NCBI RefSeq assembly: GCF_902686445.1
Contig: NC_062226.1
Coordinates: forward strand, 14,046,001 to 14,110,000
Direction: 5' to 3'
DNA from: Sciurus carolinensis
Taxonomy: Eukaryota > Chordata > Mammalia > Rodentia > Sciuridae
Length of the DNA: 64,000 nucleotides
Made by a program: the position numbers and the translations under genes
In this document: one piece after another, positions 46,522-60,329 of the stretch
Layout: every line of letters starts with the position of its first letter
Numbering within the stretch: position 1 is the stretch's first letter
Notes under the pieces: generated by a model
Told to the model about the DNA's origin: nothing
The model's input: only the letters and a program-made list of their open reading frames with translations
The model's database searches: none

Positions 46522-46537
46522 CCAACCGACTGGCTGA
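46514..46537 (+). promoter_or_regulatory. MEGF9: Candidate upstream ORF 2 (MTDQPTG)
   Basis: ATG at 46,514 encodes seven residues and stops with TGA at 46,535-46,537, directly before the cluster of start codons. It lies in the MEGF9 5' leader. Confidence 0.45.
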
Positions 46538-46541
46538 ATGA

Positions 46542-47498
<957 letters not shown>

Positions 47499-48424
47499 TG
47501 AAAGGCAACACAGTACCTCCATCAACCCATAGGCCAAAGCTGAGTGTAAGGATTCCTCCCAAAGCCCCTGTTTCCTTATTCGTATCTTTTTGTTTATGTA
47601 AATATCAGATACATGTGTGACAGGTGGAAGAATTATAAAGAGAATTTTGTTTACAAAACAGTAGCACGGACCACTTGAGGCCAAAAAATAAAAATAAAAA
47701 AGGCATCGTAATCCACGATTTTTATGCAAATAAGTAGATTCAGTCGGTCATTTGGGACAGGTGTATATCTAGGTTGAGCAGTTTATAAATTAGGTTAAAC
47801 CCTTCCTTGCACCATTTTTTTTTTCTTTCTCAATTACAAGGTCAATATGTTTGGAGAAAAACAGTTTAAAGAGGGATACCCATTTTTGTCCCCTTAAAGT
47901 AGAATGTTCAATTTTGCTGATGTTGCAAATACCAATTTTTGTGTGAGTTCACATGGAAAAAGATCTTCCTTCTGATTGAAGTCTTCAAGGAAAGTTAGAG
48001 ATGGCCTCTGTCCTTTCCCCTTTCAAGTGGGCCCTCAACTAAATAAATAAAATCTGCTTTGTCAAGATGATGGGCAAGGATTCTGAGTTCTTTACTTTGA
48101 CTGAGGGTGGAGATTTGTCTAAAGCATTTGCCTAGCTTGATCACTGACCTAATTCTTAGGCTCAGTGGTTTACAGTGGTGTCAGGTATGAACTTTGGACT
48201 AGAAATTAATTTGTAGAGAATTTTCCCACATGGTTATGAGCCTTAATACAGTCTTGGATCTTGAGTTGGAACTTGGCAATGTCATAGGAGGAACTCAGAT
48301 TATCTACTCCCAAAAGCTGTTTATAATCTCCACCAGTTTCAAGGAGTGTATTAACTGAGTTTATAACCTGTGATGCCTTTTGGCTTTTGTACAGAGAGAT
48401 AGGCATATTATTGGAAGAGAAGAA

Positions 48425-48662
48425 GCACAGTGTTTGAAAATATGAACTATCCATTCTTCGGTTTGCATTCCACCTCTGCCCCTTATTGGGTGTGTAAGCT
48501 GGTTAGGTCACTTAATCTCTCTGGCCTCAGTTTCTTCAACTGTGAAATGAAGATAATAATAATACCTTGTATGATTGCTGTGAAGATTAAATAAGTTAAT
48601 ACATTTATAGTGTTTAAAACAGTTCCTGATGCTAATAAGCACCTCTTGTATGTTGGCTATGC
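48425..48662 (+). repeat. MIR SINE, nearly full length
   Basis: 'gtttgcattccacctctgcc', 'ctggcctcagtttcttcaac', 'gtgaaatgaagataataata' and 'gtgaagattaaataagttaa' follow the consensus. Confidence 0.85.
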
Positions 48663-48884
48663 CTATAACCAGATTTCCTGCTCCCACCCCTCCCATGGAT
48701 CCAAAAGTACTTGAGAAAGCTAGTAGGGAATTGTGATAATATTTATTTGCTTTAGTAAAACAAAATAGAAAAAGAATGAATTAAATTTTATGGAGTTTCA
48801 AGCACACAGTGGCATTTAAGTAGCAATTGCTTACTTTCGTTAGTTTCTGATAAATAAATCTTTGTCCTTGGTGTTATTTTACTT

Positions 48885-49330
48885 TTATTATTTTTAAAAC
48901 ACAAAAACCCTTACAGTGAAAAATACAAACAGCCAGAAGTCTACAGAGGAAAAAGTGAAAGTTACTCCTTCATTACCTCCTAGTTCTAGTCGGTCCCTAG
49001 AGGTTACTATTGCTAGCAGTTTGTTAGGTCTTTTTTCAAATGTTTTTCTGGGCATATATGAATGTACACACAGAATATTTTTAAATAGCTTTAAAAAACA
49101 AAATGAAATAATTCTATATATATCATTTAGCAGTTAGCTGTATTTACTTAATTATGTATCATGGACAATTTTTTTCATGCCGGTACTAGGGTCTACATTA
49201 TGATTACAATGATTATTATTATCACTGTTATTATTTTCTATGCTGGGGAATGAACACAGGACCTTTTGCATTATAATTTATTTAGCCAATCTATAGACAC
49301 TAAGACTGCTTCTGGACTTTGCTTAAAAAA
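48885..49330 (-). repeat. Old L1 (L1M-type) 3' region, antisense, with an ID fragment
   Basis: 'tctagtcggtccctagaggt', 'atgtatcatggacaattttt' and 'taatttatttagccaatcta' are typical. Confidence 0.65.
49236..49268 (-). repeat. ID-family fragment, antisense
   Basis: Only 'atgctggggaatgaacacag' and 'gaccttttgca' remain of the inverted ID body. Confidence 0.55.
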
Positions 49331-50959
49331 ACATGGAGGAGCATGAACTCCAGTCTGCTTCAAATAGTAAACATATTCCTTTGACAGAAGAAATTTCTAT
49401 TTGAATTTGAGAGAGCTGGTTTGACTTGCAAAGTTGGATTCCCTGACATTGGGGAAGATGGTTTTTTAATTTTGATGGTCCTATAAGAACTGAGTGCCAT
49501 TTATATTATTTGATTTGATATATCTTATAGGTGCTTTTTGAATTAATAAAAATTTCTCTCATGGAGATTTACTCCTCACCTAGGGCCCTTTTTGTTTACA
49601 GGGACCCTTATCTACAAACAGAAACTAATTGTCCTGCAAGTAGGCACTCTTCCCCAGGAACCTGATGGAACACTGGGCAGATGGGTTGGCTGGATAGGAC
49701 ATTTTAAGAAGAGTGAAGGGAGATACTGTGACACTAGAGAGTAATAATAACCAGCAGTAAGACACTGAGGTAATGGCAAATGTTTTTTAAAACTACGAAC
49801 CTTTAGGGTTGGATAGAATCTTAGAAGTCATTATCTTGTAACATGGCCCTGTATATTAAGAAATACTTGTATAGTTTTAACTGAAATATTTCTCCCTGTA
49901 GTTAACACTGACTGGTGGGATTCTGCCCTTGGGGCCATGTAGAACAAGTGTACTCTCAATGTGCCATGACACTTCTTCAAGGATTTGGGGATAGTGATTG
50001 TATTCCCTCTGAGTCTGGACTAAATAACTTCAACTCCTTCAACTGGTCTTCATGTTATTGTTTTCACATTCTTTCACTGTTATGGTCACCTTGATTGTGA
50101 CTTTTTTGTCTTTCTCTGACTCTTCCCAAATGTGGAACAGAGATGAATACAATGCTGCAGATGTGCTCGACCAGCACATAGCAGAGAGGGCAGTTACCTT
50201 GTTCTTTCTGGATCTGATACTGATGATGATGTGGTTAGTTCCTAATCACAGTAGCTTTTTCGGTGCCACATCGTGTTGTTTATACACTGAGTCCAGTGAA
50301 ATAACAAAATCTTTTCTTTTTAAAAATATGTGCTAGATGAGTCATGTCAATTTATAAAATATAATCTGAGACATTTGCTGAACTTATAAAGATTGATTGT
50401 GTTAGGTTCAAGTCATCCTTTAGATCCTAAGTCTGTCAGTGTACTCCACCCAGTTTGTTCACATTACCTGCAGGGTGTTCCTATAGACAGACTCTAAAGA
50501 CAAGTCAGGGCAGATTATTCTTACCTCATAGGGGAAAGTAAACTTATGGATGATAAACAATTTGAAAGGGAAGGGATACAGTTTAGATTAGTTCTCAAGG
50601 GTCTTTTTCAACTCTGAAATTCTGTGATGATTTGATAGATATGATTCAAGGCAGGCACAGTGCTGTCCCCAAAGAACCTTGTTTGTCAGCCAAGTTATGA
50701 GAATAGACTTTGTTTAAACAAGCCCTAGAATTTAGAGTTTGAAAATCCCTAAATACCGTGCATGTAAATGAAATTTTACAAATGTATTCTATTTGAAAGG
50801 AACATTCTGGAAATCTAGGGTCCTCCTAACTATGCTGGGAAATTCTCTCTTTATCCTAACGTTCTCTACTAGTACCTCAGGGTTTTGTTACTTTGGCTAT
50901 TTAAGAAGATGCCATTTGTTTTAAGGAAATAGAAGCTGTGTAGGCTCCCAAGGTAATAT

Positions 50960-51240
50960 AGGCTCACAATTCTTTATCCAGAACCTTTGGGGCTGAATAT
51001 ATTTGAGAATTTTCAGATTTTAGGAAAAATCTGAAAATACATCCCTGTGAAGCTGGGATAGCATCTGGTAATCAAACACATTAAGATATCTGCAGCAAGA
51101 TGCACACTGAATGGTGTAAATAAAGACTGTAAGTAGCCTTGCATCTGATTAGGTCAAGTTGTGATACCAAATTTTTGGTTTTGGAGCTTCTGATACTTAG
51201 CATCAGATTTGAGGGATGTGGACCACTGTAGGAGTAACTG
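50960..51240. repeat. Old DNA-transposon-like fragment (tentative)
   Basis: 'attctttatccagaaccttt', 'attttcagattttaggaaaa' and 'gcatcagatttgagggatgt' recall the 'ggatttcggattttcgg' type of old mammalian DNA transposon. Strongly diverged. Confidence 0.4.
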
Positions 51241-51351
51241 CAAACACACTATGTTCTTGGCACTGTTCTAAGTGTCTTAATGTTTTAACTCACTTAATCC
51301 TCAGAATAGTTAGGTACTGAATTAGATACTATTATAATAATTTTCATTGTT

Positions 51352-51432
51352 TATGTTTTGGTGCTGGGAATGGAATCCAGAGGCTTGAACATACTAAGAT
51401 GTACCCTACCCCTGAGCTATCCCCTCTACCCC
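51352..51432 (-). repeat. ID-family SINE, antisense, decayed
   Basis: 'ggtgctgggaatggaatcca' to 'acccctgagctatcccctct'. Confidence 0.75.
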
Positions 51433-53894
51433 ATCCTCCTTTTATAGTTTTAAGGGGAACTGAGACCCAGAGAGACCAATGTTCTTTGACTTTCACTCCT
51501 TTGTGGACTATTCATTCATCTCCAGTTTTCTGTTTTATAATGTTTTATGATTGTGATATCAAATTGCTCTTATTCTGGTCTGCGATGGATAAATTTGCCT
51601 AAATTCTTTTTAGGGCTAGGCTCAGGACTTCTTAAACTTACTATGTCTTACTCCTGGCCCAAGTGGCTAGTTTCTATAGCAATTCCTTAGTTTCTGGGAC
51701 AGCATACACTCCAGAACATTAGTTTCAAACCTTTTGAATGATGTCTTTAGGAAGCCTCTTGGCTAGCTGAAAATTTACACATTGAAATAATCTGACTAAG
51801 TCTTTTTATCTTGATTTTACTAAAGACCCATAAAATTTAAAGTGTGCATTACTTTTCATCTCAGCATTTCTAAACATGTATACATTAACTTCCAGACCTC
51901 CTGGCACCCTTATAAAAAGAATGGAAGAAAAGTATCACAGTGCCGTTTTTACTGATGGATAAATTATGGGTAGAGAGAGTACTGCTCTAGGGCACTTAAT
52001 AGATCAGAAGAGAATAGAAGTGTAAGATCTCATTTAGCTGAAGGAAAACATTAGATGAAACTTTTAGTTATAAATAGCCTTAATCTATGCTTTTTGCCTT
52101 GATCTTGATTTTGTTTGTTTTCTTTAGGTATAATATAAAATTCTTGTTGCTAATTTTGACATTATATTTCAGGCACCTCTTCTATGACCATTTAGTCTTT
52201 TTTTAAAGTATTTTGGTTTATTTCTTTTTCACTAGAAACAACTATATACCTGTAGTGGTAACTTTAAAGGGAAATTTTTAAAAATCATGATGAAAAGGAT
52301 AAAGATTATGTCTAGATCCATTATATTTGAATCATAGTAAAGCCTTCCTCAAAATAATTATGCTTTTCAGTGTGTTTAAGTACAGGTGATTAATTTGTGT
52401 CAGAAGAATCTCTAATCATGCCATTGGTCCACAGATTATTATTGTCAAATATTTTTCTATTTTTCTTCTTTAGGGAAAAAAATACCCTTCCATTTCTTTG
52501 CTTATTTTTCACCGTAAACTCTTCTATATGTTCCTCTTACTCTTTTCTTGTCTCATTCTTAGCTCTATCAATTCTTTTCATGTTCTTTAAGGATCCAAAT
52601 TACCCTCTCCAACAATTTGTCACTTTGCCCTCCTTCGGTGCCTCCTCAAAGCCTAATTCTTCCAAGAGGTCTTTCTAGATGAATGAAAAGTCCTTGAAGA
52701 TGTCCTGGTGTCAGAGTGCACAGGGTGGAATACTTTGTACTCAGAACAAAACTTGTCTTTCTCTGTGACTTTGACTTTTTTCCTATTGACTTGATTTTAG
52801 CTTACTTAATTTAGATTATTAAGGAAATGTCACTGTTTATACAACATTCAGGACATGGTGCTAATTATCTTTTTGAAAAAAAAAACAGAAAAAGATTTTC
52901 TTTTTGCTTTGGGGTCTTCTTTATTGCTCAACTGCCCCCCCACACTCTTCTGAGGAGCAGTGAAGAAAAGACTCATAACAAAAGTTTTCTGCCTCTAAAA
53001 CAATTCAAGTATTTTGAGAAACTAGAGATTTTCTTTCTGCTTATGAGTAATATGAGCTGTTTTTGTTTGTAGGTGGATTTGGGATGCATACCAATGTAAA
53101 AGGTCTAATTTGGTTGAGAAATAAATGTTTGATCTTTTGAATGACAGAATTTTCCCTGTAGAAATATAATTAAAGTTAATAGTGAACAGAGTGCTTCTAA
53201 TAATTAACAAGTGTGCAGTGTATTTTGGTTTACAAAGCGCTCTTAAAATCCTCAAGTCTTTGCCATCCACCTTTTATTGATTTGTGTGTATTCTATGAGA
53301 AAAAATGGCTTAGTTTCTGGCTCCTGTTGATACTTTTATTGGTCAACATTAACCAAACCTTTACAGATTTTTGTTGGGTTTCACACTTAATGTCTTTATG
53401 TCTAACTTTTATCCTAGAAGTTTATTTTGCTGAATGTAAATCTTTGGTTAGTTTAGTTGCCCATATTTAAATATGGAAAAATGGTATTTGGAGATGAGGA
53501 TTGCTTACTTTGCATTCTCTTTCTTAGGCACTATATAGGGCTGAATCTTATAGAAATATCTCAGTAGTAATTGAAAGTAAATGGTGAGAGAGATGACAAG
53601 GTGAACTACAGAACTTTATTGGGAGGGCATCTAAATTTCATTTCTTCCGATTGAAATATTCTTTGCTTCTTTCCAATCTGATATTTAACACTTAAGCAGG
53701 GATGGTAATTTAATGATAACTGAACATGTATTATTATATGCCTGACTACCTATCAGGATTTTTTTTACATATGTCATATCATCTGGTTATTAAGTAACAA
53801 AATAGTTAAATATTATTGGCTTTATCTTATGGATGCAGAAACTGAGATTCAGAAAGTTTTAGTAGTTTGCCCAAGCCTGTCAGGCGTACATTAT

Positions 53895-53995
53895 CCATGA
53901 GGACAGGGACTTCTGTTTGTTTGTTCACATTTTTATCTTCACAGTCTGGCCCAAGATAATTCTCTATAAATATTTAGTGATTGAATGAATGAAGA
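53895..53995 (+). repeat. L2 LINE 3' end
   Basis: 'catgaggacagggacttctg' to 'tttagtgattgaatgaatga'. Confidence 0.7.
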
Positions 53996-54611
53996 CAGAA
54001 TGGTTTGCAACTACATTAGGCATGCAGGAAAATAATGTAATCATGGCCTTTTAATTTAGAAATGAACTTTTCTTCCTTTTTCCCCCCTTAGTTGATGGTG
54101 ATAGTATAAGAGCCTACTTAAGGCAAGTGGAGCTCTTTGAGATCTTGAATATTATATTAATCACTTATTTGTTTTGTTACATAACTCTTCTATTTTTCTT
54201 AAAGAAGAATGTACAAATGAATATCTGATGACTTGAAGAAAGAGTAGCTAGGTTGAAAAAGCTGAACTTTTGTAAGATGTGGGTCTCTAGGTTCTTACTA
54301 GTTCTTTTACTAGTCCGATGATCTTGGGTAGGCAATTTCATTTGTAAAATGAGAGACTAGATTTGTTTTTAACTGTTTAATTTATGACTTAGGGTTCTTC
54401 AGATGCATTTGGGAGTCAGTGGGTACTAGAGGGGCCAAGTGGGTCTACTCGTGGACCCTTCCACTTCCAATCCCTTACCTCTCACTCCCATATCACACCC
54501 ATGCTCTAATTAGCTCTATTCCCATTTGTTTGAATATTAGATTTATTCTTCCTGTGAAGATTTTTGAAATAGGAATATTCTTAGTCTAAAATTTTATGAC
54601 AAAGAAATTAT

Positions 54612-54708
54612 AGGACTGGGGGATGTAGTTCAGTTGTAGAGCAGTTGTACAAGGTCCTGGGTTCAATCTTAGCACCTCAAACAATCCAACCAACCAACCC
54701 CCCAAAAC
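54612..54708 (+). repeat. ID SINE, internally shortened
   Basis: 'aggactgggggatgtagttc' and 'cctgggttcaatcttagcac' are present, but the stretch between A and B boxes is shorter than in other copies. The tail has CCAA repeats. Confidence 0.88.
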
Positions 54709-54784
54709 CTCACATTATGTTAACGTTAAGGAGCAGTATACATAGACGGAGAGAAATATATGCAAATAGTAATTGGTTAAAGCC

Positions 54785-54934
54785 AAGTAATGGGGCTGAG
54801 GTTGTAGTTCAGTGGTAGAGTTTTTGCTTGGCGTGTGTGAGGCACTGGGTTCGATTCTCAGCACCACATATAAATAAGTAAAATAAAGGTCCATTGACAA
54901 CTAAAAAAAATTTTTAAAAAACGCTAAGTAATGG
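54785..54934 (+). mobile_element. ID SINE with a 9-bp target-site duplication
   Basis: The body begins 'ggctgaggttgtagttcagt', the B box is 'actgggttcgattctcagca', and a tail with AATAAGTAAAATAAAGG follows. AAGTAATGG occurs at 54,785-54,793 and 54,926-54,934. Confidence 0.88.
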
Positions 54935-55380
54935 AATTATCAGTAATTTTAATTCCCTTCTATGTGGTTTTTGAAGTTTTTAAAGCCTTTTCAATGAATA
55001 TATCCAATTTTAATTTTATTCATAATAAATAAAATGAAAAAAGAATAAAAAGTTGTAATAAGCTTGGCAAGGCCTTACTTATGTAAGATCAAGCCAGATG
55101 ATATTTCACAGAACCATTTAAATACAGTTTCTGTCATTAACTCAGCAAGTTTGATCTACATCAGAGAGTTGTGATTGTGAAGAAGGAGACTGCTAAAGAC
55201 ATTACCCATGAAAGGAGACTGTTCCTGAGGTCTGACAAATCTTAAACAGGGTAGCGATGATGTATATAAAATTTGGTACTGTTAGAAAAGGTTAACTGAG
55301 CTCTTCAGATAATAGAAACAGAGAATTGGTTCTCTCTTCATTTTACTCTGTATAAGGAATTTAAAAACATGTTCTTAATG

Positions 55381-55596
55381 GGGCATGGTGGCACACACCT
55401 GTAATCCTAGTTGCTGAGGCTGAGGCAGGAGTATCATAAGTTAAAGGCCAGTGTTGGCAATTTAGAGAGGTCTCCTCAACTTAGGGAGGCCCTGTCTCAA
55501 AATAAAAAAAAAAATAAAGGGCTGGGGATGTGGCTCAGTGGTTAAGTGCCCCTGGGTTCAATCCCTGGTACTCAACAGCAACAGCAACAACAAAAA
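55381..55596 (+). repeat. MEN-type SINE
   Basis: 'gggcatggtggcacacacct' opens the B1 half. 'gggctggggatgtggctcag' opens the ID half, and 'gggttcaatccctggtactc' is the B box. An (CAACAG)n-like tail follows. Confidence 0.94.
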
Positions 55597-56689
55597 CTCT
55601 TTTTAAAATTGGTTAAAGCAACCTATTGAAATAGATCTTATTTAAATTGTGCAAAATTTGAATTCATGGCATTTTAAGATGTTTGATTATTTCTTTCCTT
55701 AGAGACAGAGACCCCCAAAATTTGGTTTCAGTCTATCCATATGTTTTGCAATTAGATCAGATGGGATTGCTTTTATGCTGGTAATGTAACAGCTGTTCTA
55801 TATGGTGCCTTGCCAGGGAGAGATTTAAGCTCCCAGGGAAGGGAACATTTATTCATTTGTAAAAAGGAATGTATTCTGCCTAGTCATAGAAAAAAATGAC
55901 AAAAAGTAGGGATGTTTTCAATGAATGGTAATGTTAAATAATTTTTACTTAGTAAATGCTAGACATGTTAGATAAACTGATTTGGGAAACCCAATTCAGT
56001 CTTGCATGCTTCCTAGAAATTAGCATTTTTTCAGGGATCTTCTTATATGTTTATTATTTATTTTTTAAAAAATCTAGTGCTTTTACTTGATGTATGTGAG
56101 CCAAAAGAAGTAACACTATTATCTCTAAGGAGAACACGATATTCCCTAGTTCCTTTTAATTTTGAAATGGTCTTTAAAGGTGAAATTTCTTTAAAAATAT
56201 TCTAGGAAATGTTAGATGTTGTCTACTCTGAAGGAAATTGTATGACCAGGTTTTCTTCACTCTCTTGTCAGTCATTTATATAAAAATGTAATTGTCATGT
56301 AAGACGGGTTACTGGAAATAATGGGGGGAAAGAAGACATGCTTAGTATTTCAATGTACATTCTGTTTCATTTGTGTTATGAAGGCTTGGTTAGAGGAAGA
56401 CATGGGGCTTTTTCTGTGGAGATGTCTTATGTGATGTTATGTTAGTTATAATCCTACAGTTCTATGTGTACAGCATTAATAGTATAACCCTACCATCCAT
56501 TGATGTTGTGTGGGTTAATGAATAGTTATACAGTGTTCCAAACATACAAAGCAATTTAGCTGTTGGGTGTTATTATACTGAATTGTTGGTATATTGCCTG
56601 CAAACCTTTCCTGTTCAACTGGTTTTAATTTTTAAGTTAGTTTGTTGCTTCAACTTGTCTACAAAGGCAGGGCTGAATGTCCAGCTGTG

Positions 56690-56850
56690 GAATGGCAATC
56701 AGAATAACTAAATTCCAGTCTTTCTTTTCATTCATTTTGTGAGTTACTGAGCACATTTTTAAAAATGGTCCTGTGACTTAGTTTCCCTGACTATAAAATG
56801 AAACATTATATCCAGTCTCCCAAGGTTTTTTTGAGAAGTAACACATAAAT
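56690..56850 (+). repeat. MIR SINE fragment
   Basis: 'taactaaattccagtctttc' and 'gtgacttagtttccctgact' followed by 'ataaaatgaaac'. Confidence 0.5.
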
Positions 56851-57739
56851 TACTTTGTTTTTTTTTTCTTCCAACACAAAGGCTTTATAGAATTCAAGCC
56901 GTTTTCTGGTATTCTTTCCAGATTACATGGTTTATATTAATTTATAATGTAATATGAACAAAAAAACTTTGATTAAAGGCAACAAAGAAATGCACACATG
57001 CATTTACATGTGGCTTCTTTCTATATATTTTTATACTGTTTTGTAGTTAACATATTTTTATACTCAATTACGCACTGGTATTTTCCAAAGATTTGGAATC
57101 CTTTAATGTTATTTTCTTCCCATATACCTTGAGAAATAAGTATAATGTTTATCTCATATTAAATCACAACATAAATAAATTGTGCTTTGTAAATCTTTAA
57201 TATCATTTGTTGGTCTTTTTAGAATGGATTCTACTTAATCATTTTTGTGATTAAAAAAGTGTTCATTTTATAAAATATAAAGAATAAAGGCAAAAATGAA
57301 CCCAGAAGTAATGAAAAGTAATATTTTACTGTTAACTACAGAATATTTTTTAATCAACATTTTATCTCTGCCACTGAAATACTGTTTGAATGTATTGCTT
57401 TGAAACTAATTTCACATAATTTCAAACATTTTAATGTTTGAAATGGGATAGCTTTCAAATAAAATTAAAACTAATACTGTTGGGGCTATTACTATAATTT
57501 AAATTGTAAAACTTTGAGTGCTTACTATGTTCAAATTACCGTGATACAGGTGCCTCCTAATACAAATAAAAAAAAACTATTCCGTAAAGCTTTTTATTAC
57601 AACCTGAGTTTAATATTTTTTTTTACTGCATACATTGCTCCAATTCTCACAGCAATGAATGAGATCACTTATTTGTTATGAAAATAAAGGTATGAGTTGG
57701 ATTTAGCACTCTTTTGAAGCAAATGCATGACAGATCAAC

Positions 57740-59560
57740 ATAGGAAAAATCTATTGCATTTAAATTGTCATGTCACCAGAAAGAACATAAATCTATTTTG
57801 GATAGTGTCTAAGATGCCATATGATGCTTTACTTGAGACTTGGTACTCCTTGGCAGAACCAGACCAGTGACTTGTTTTTCTTATATCAGCTCCAGCACAA
57901 GCATGATTTCTTTTGGGTTCAGGTGGCCCCTGAAAACCTAAAGCAGTGTGGAACCAAGCCACATATTTGGCCCTGTGGTGGGAGAAGTCAAGGTGCCCAG
58001 CTGCCTGTCTCACACATTGCCAAAAGGCCTAGGTACTATGCTGAAGAGAATGCCAAAGAATAGGCCCAAGAGTGGCTCTGTCCTTCAGAAACTGGTATCT
58101 CCCTTACACAATGAAGTCTATTCTCTCAGTTTTGAACTTTGAAATCAAACCAATAGTGAACTGTAGTGTTACTGACAGGGATTAAATTAATTAATGCATG
58201 TAAGTCAATTTAGCAGTGCTTAGTAATCACATAAATTAATAGACTTTATTATTATTATTATTATTATTAATACTGTTTTATTACTTATTCACAATGTTTG
58301 AAAAACAGCAGGGGAAACTTTGTCTATCAATTCTAGATTAACAATTAACCATATTCTTTGACACAGTCTGTAGTCTGGTAACACACTGATAATTGGGAAG
58401 ACTTGTACATTGCTGTAGAACCTTCTATAATAGGTGGTTCTAAGTGCAGGGTAGGGCCAATATACTTGCGCCAATGCCTACCTTCTATCCTTCCAGAGTT
58501 GACCAGGTCAAGTGAGAATTATCCTGTGCCACATTGCTAGACACAAACAGTAGTGGAACTGCTCAGAACTGGACTTCATACAAGCTATTTTCAAAAAGCA
58601 AATGCAAAGATTGGACTCCAGGGAGTTCCTGAAATAGCCATGTCCAGTTCTGGCAGTTGTACTCCTTTGGGATCTTTTGTAGGCATCAGACACTCGCCAC
58701 ATATGGTCTAGTAAAGTGAAAATAAGATTGGGCCAATAGAAAGACATGCCTGTTCAATTCTATATTGTTAGCACATTGACATTTTTTTTTAAAGCAATCA
58801 AATACAACCCATGTGTACTAGTGCAGGTCACATAATCTCCTTGGGCTTCAGTACTGTGCTCTGTGTAATAATACCTACCTATTAGGGTTCTTCAGTGTTA
58901 GATCTAGCTCTATCTGACTCAAAAGTCTATACACTTCTCTTCCTTGGAGTAAGCTGTGTTGTTGCCAAAGCAGATGGTAGTAGCAGAAAATGAAATAAAG
59001 CATAATGGTTACAGAACACATTTTGAGTTCTGTTTTGCCACCTTCTCTAGCTTTCTCCAGCAAGATCATACTTTTTCTCTGTCAGCATTGGGTCCAAGTT
59101 GAATGCAGTGATCCAGGTTTGCTTTCAGTAGTTACCATAAAAATCAAAATTATATCAAAGAATGTTTCTCAAGGCAGATGTGTTGAGTCAGGGTGAAGAG
59201 AGATGATGGTGGAAAATGGATGAGAAAAGACATGTAGAAGAGCATAGTAAATCTAATGCAGAACCCAACAGCAACTATGAGATTGTCTCTTTAGCACCTA
59301 GAAGGGTTGTTGCTAACAGAGACAATATAATGCTTATAGCATTTGGCAAGTGATATCATACACTGTGAAATGGTAGCATTGATTGTTCTTGACTCCAACA
59401 ATGAAACCTTTAATCTTAAACTTAATATGGACCCAAGATAAAATGCTGATGCAAACAATATGTTATAAAAAGTAGCAAATGACATTGATTATATTAAAGT
59501 CATGGAAGAATATCGGATTTGCAAATGTGATCCATACGTCTGCCAGTCACCTCAGCATGC
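57740..59560. other. Unclassified sequence, possibly an old retroelement
   Basis: The region 57,800-58,110 is less AT-rich than its surroundings. It carries overlapping ORFs on both strands (80 codons plus from 57,821, 81 codons minus from 58,013). Further minus-strand ORFs of 60-80 codons follow at 58,289, 58,508, 58,875 and 59,291. I recognise no domain. The series on one strand could be a decayed retroelement read from right to left, but this is a weak inference. An ATT microsatellite and MIR pieces interrupt it. Confidence 0.25.
58246..58270. repeat. (TTA)n microsatellite
   Basis: About eight uninterrupted TTA units. Confidence 0.9.
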
Positions 59561-60054
59561 ATTCCCTTTCTCCATTTTATAAATTTCCCTCCTCCTGCAA
59601 AGGTTAGTTGTCTCTCAGATCAGACAGAGGAGCTGCTATTATTTCAACTATAGATTTGGCTCCATCTGATCCAGTTGCAAAACATATATACAGATGATAT
59701 GCAAAATTTGGAAGTTTCATTTTTTAGAATTAAGTAACTTTAGTAGGTATTACATCAACACCCACCAATAATAATATTATTACATCCTGCAAGTACACCA
59801 ATACCATAGTCAGGTCAAGTCATAGATGATGAGAATACTTATGCAATATAAAACTTAATCACATCATCTTTCTAGTTAATAATTTAAGATAAATTTATAT
59901 TTCATTCTCCTGTTAAACAGTTGTGATCCAAGCCAATAAAGTTAAGTTTCTTAATATGACTTAAAACTTGAACCTATTTCTGTTCTTATTTCCTATGCTT
60001 TAATTTTTTCCTTATGCTTTAATCTCTAGCAGAATCAAATTGCTTATATTTTCT

Positions 60055-60329
60055 TCCATATACCATCATCAGGATGTGAGGGCGATCTGGCTGCGACATC
60101 TGTCACCCCATTGATCGCCAGGGTTGATTCGGCTGATCTGGCTGGCTAGGCGGTGGTCCCCCTTCCTCCCTCACCGCTCCATGTGCGTCCCTCCCGAAGC
60201 TGCGTGCTTGATCAAAGAGGATGACCTTCCCCGATAGAGGAGGACCGTCTTTGGTCAAGGGTATACGAGTAGCTGCGCTCCCCTGCTAGAACCTCCAAAC
60301 AAGCTCTCAAGGTCCATATACCATCATCA
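60055..60329 (+). mobile_element. Retrotransposed insertion with a 17-bp target-site duplication
   Basis: TCCATATACCATCATCA occurs at 60,055-60,071 and again, without mismatch, at 60,313-60,329. The 7SK-derived body lies between. There is no A tail. The last five bases of the RNA part (TCCAT) coincide with the first five of the duplication, so the junction rests on shared bases. Confidence 0.93.
60072..60317 (+). pseudogene. RN7SK: 7SK RNA retropseudogene, 3'-truncated
   Basis: The sequence starts exactly at the 7SK 5' end (GGATGTGAGGGCGATCTGGC). It keeps 'catctgtcaccccattgatc', 'tccatgtgcgtccctcccga' and 'aagggtatacgagtagctgc', and stops after 'caagctctcaaggtccat'. That is about 246 bases against roughly 331 in the full RNA, so the 3' hairpin and terminal U run are missing. 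Functional 7SK scaffolds HEXIM and P-TEFb and is made by Pol III from an upstream promoter. This copy has no such promoter because the target-site duplication directly precedes it. Changes relative to the functional RNA cluster at former CpG sites (for example 'gcgtgcttgatcaaaga'), as expected of a methylated dead copy. It lies in sense orientation in MEGF9 intron 1. Confidence 0.96.

Noticed and set aside
60072..60317. Functional 7SK gene
   Set aside because: The 3' third is missing, there is no upstream Pol III promoter because the insertion duplication abuts the first base, and former CpG sites are decayed.
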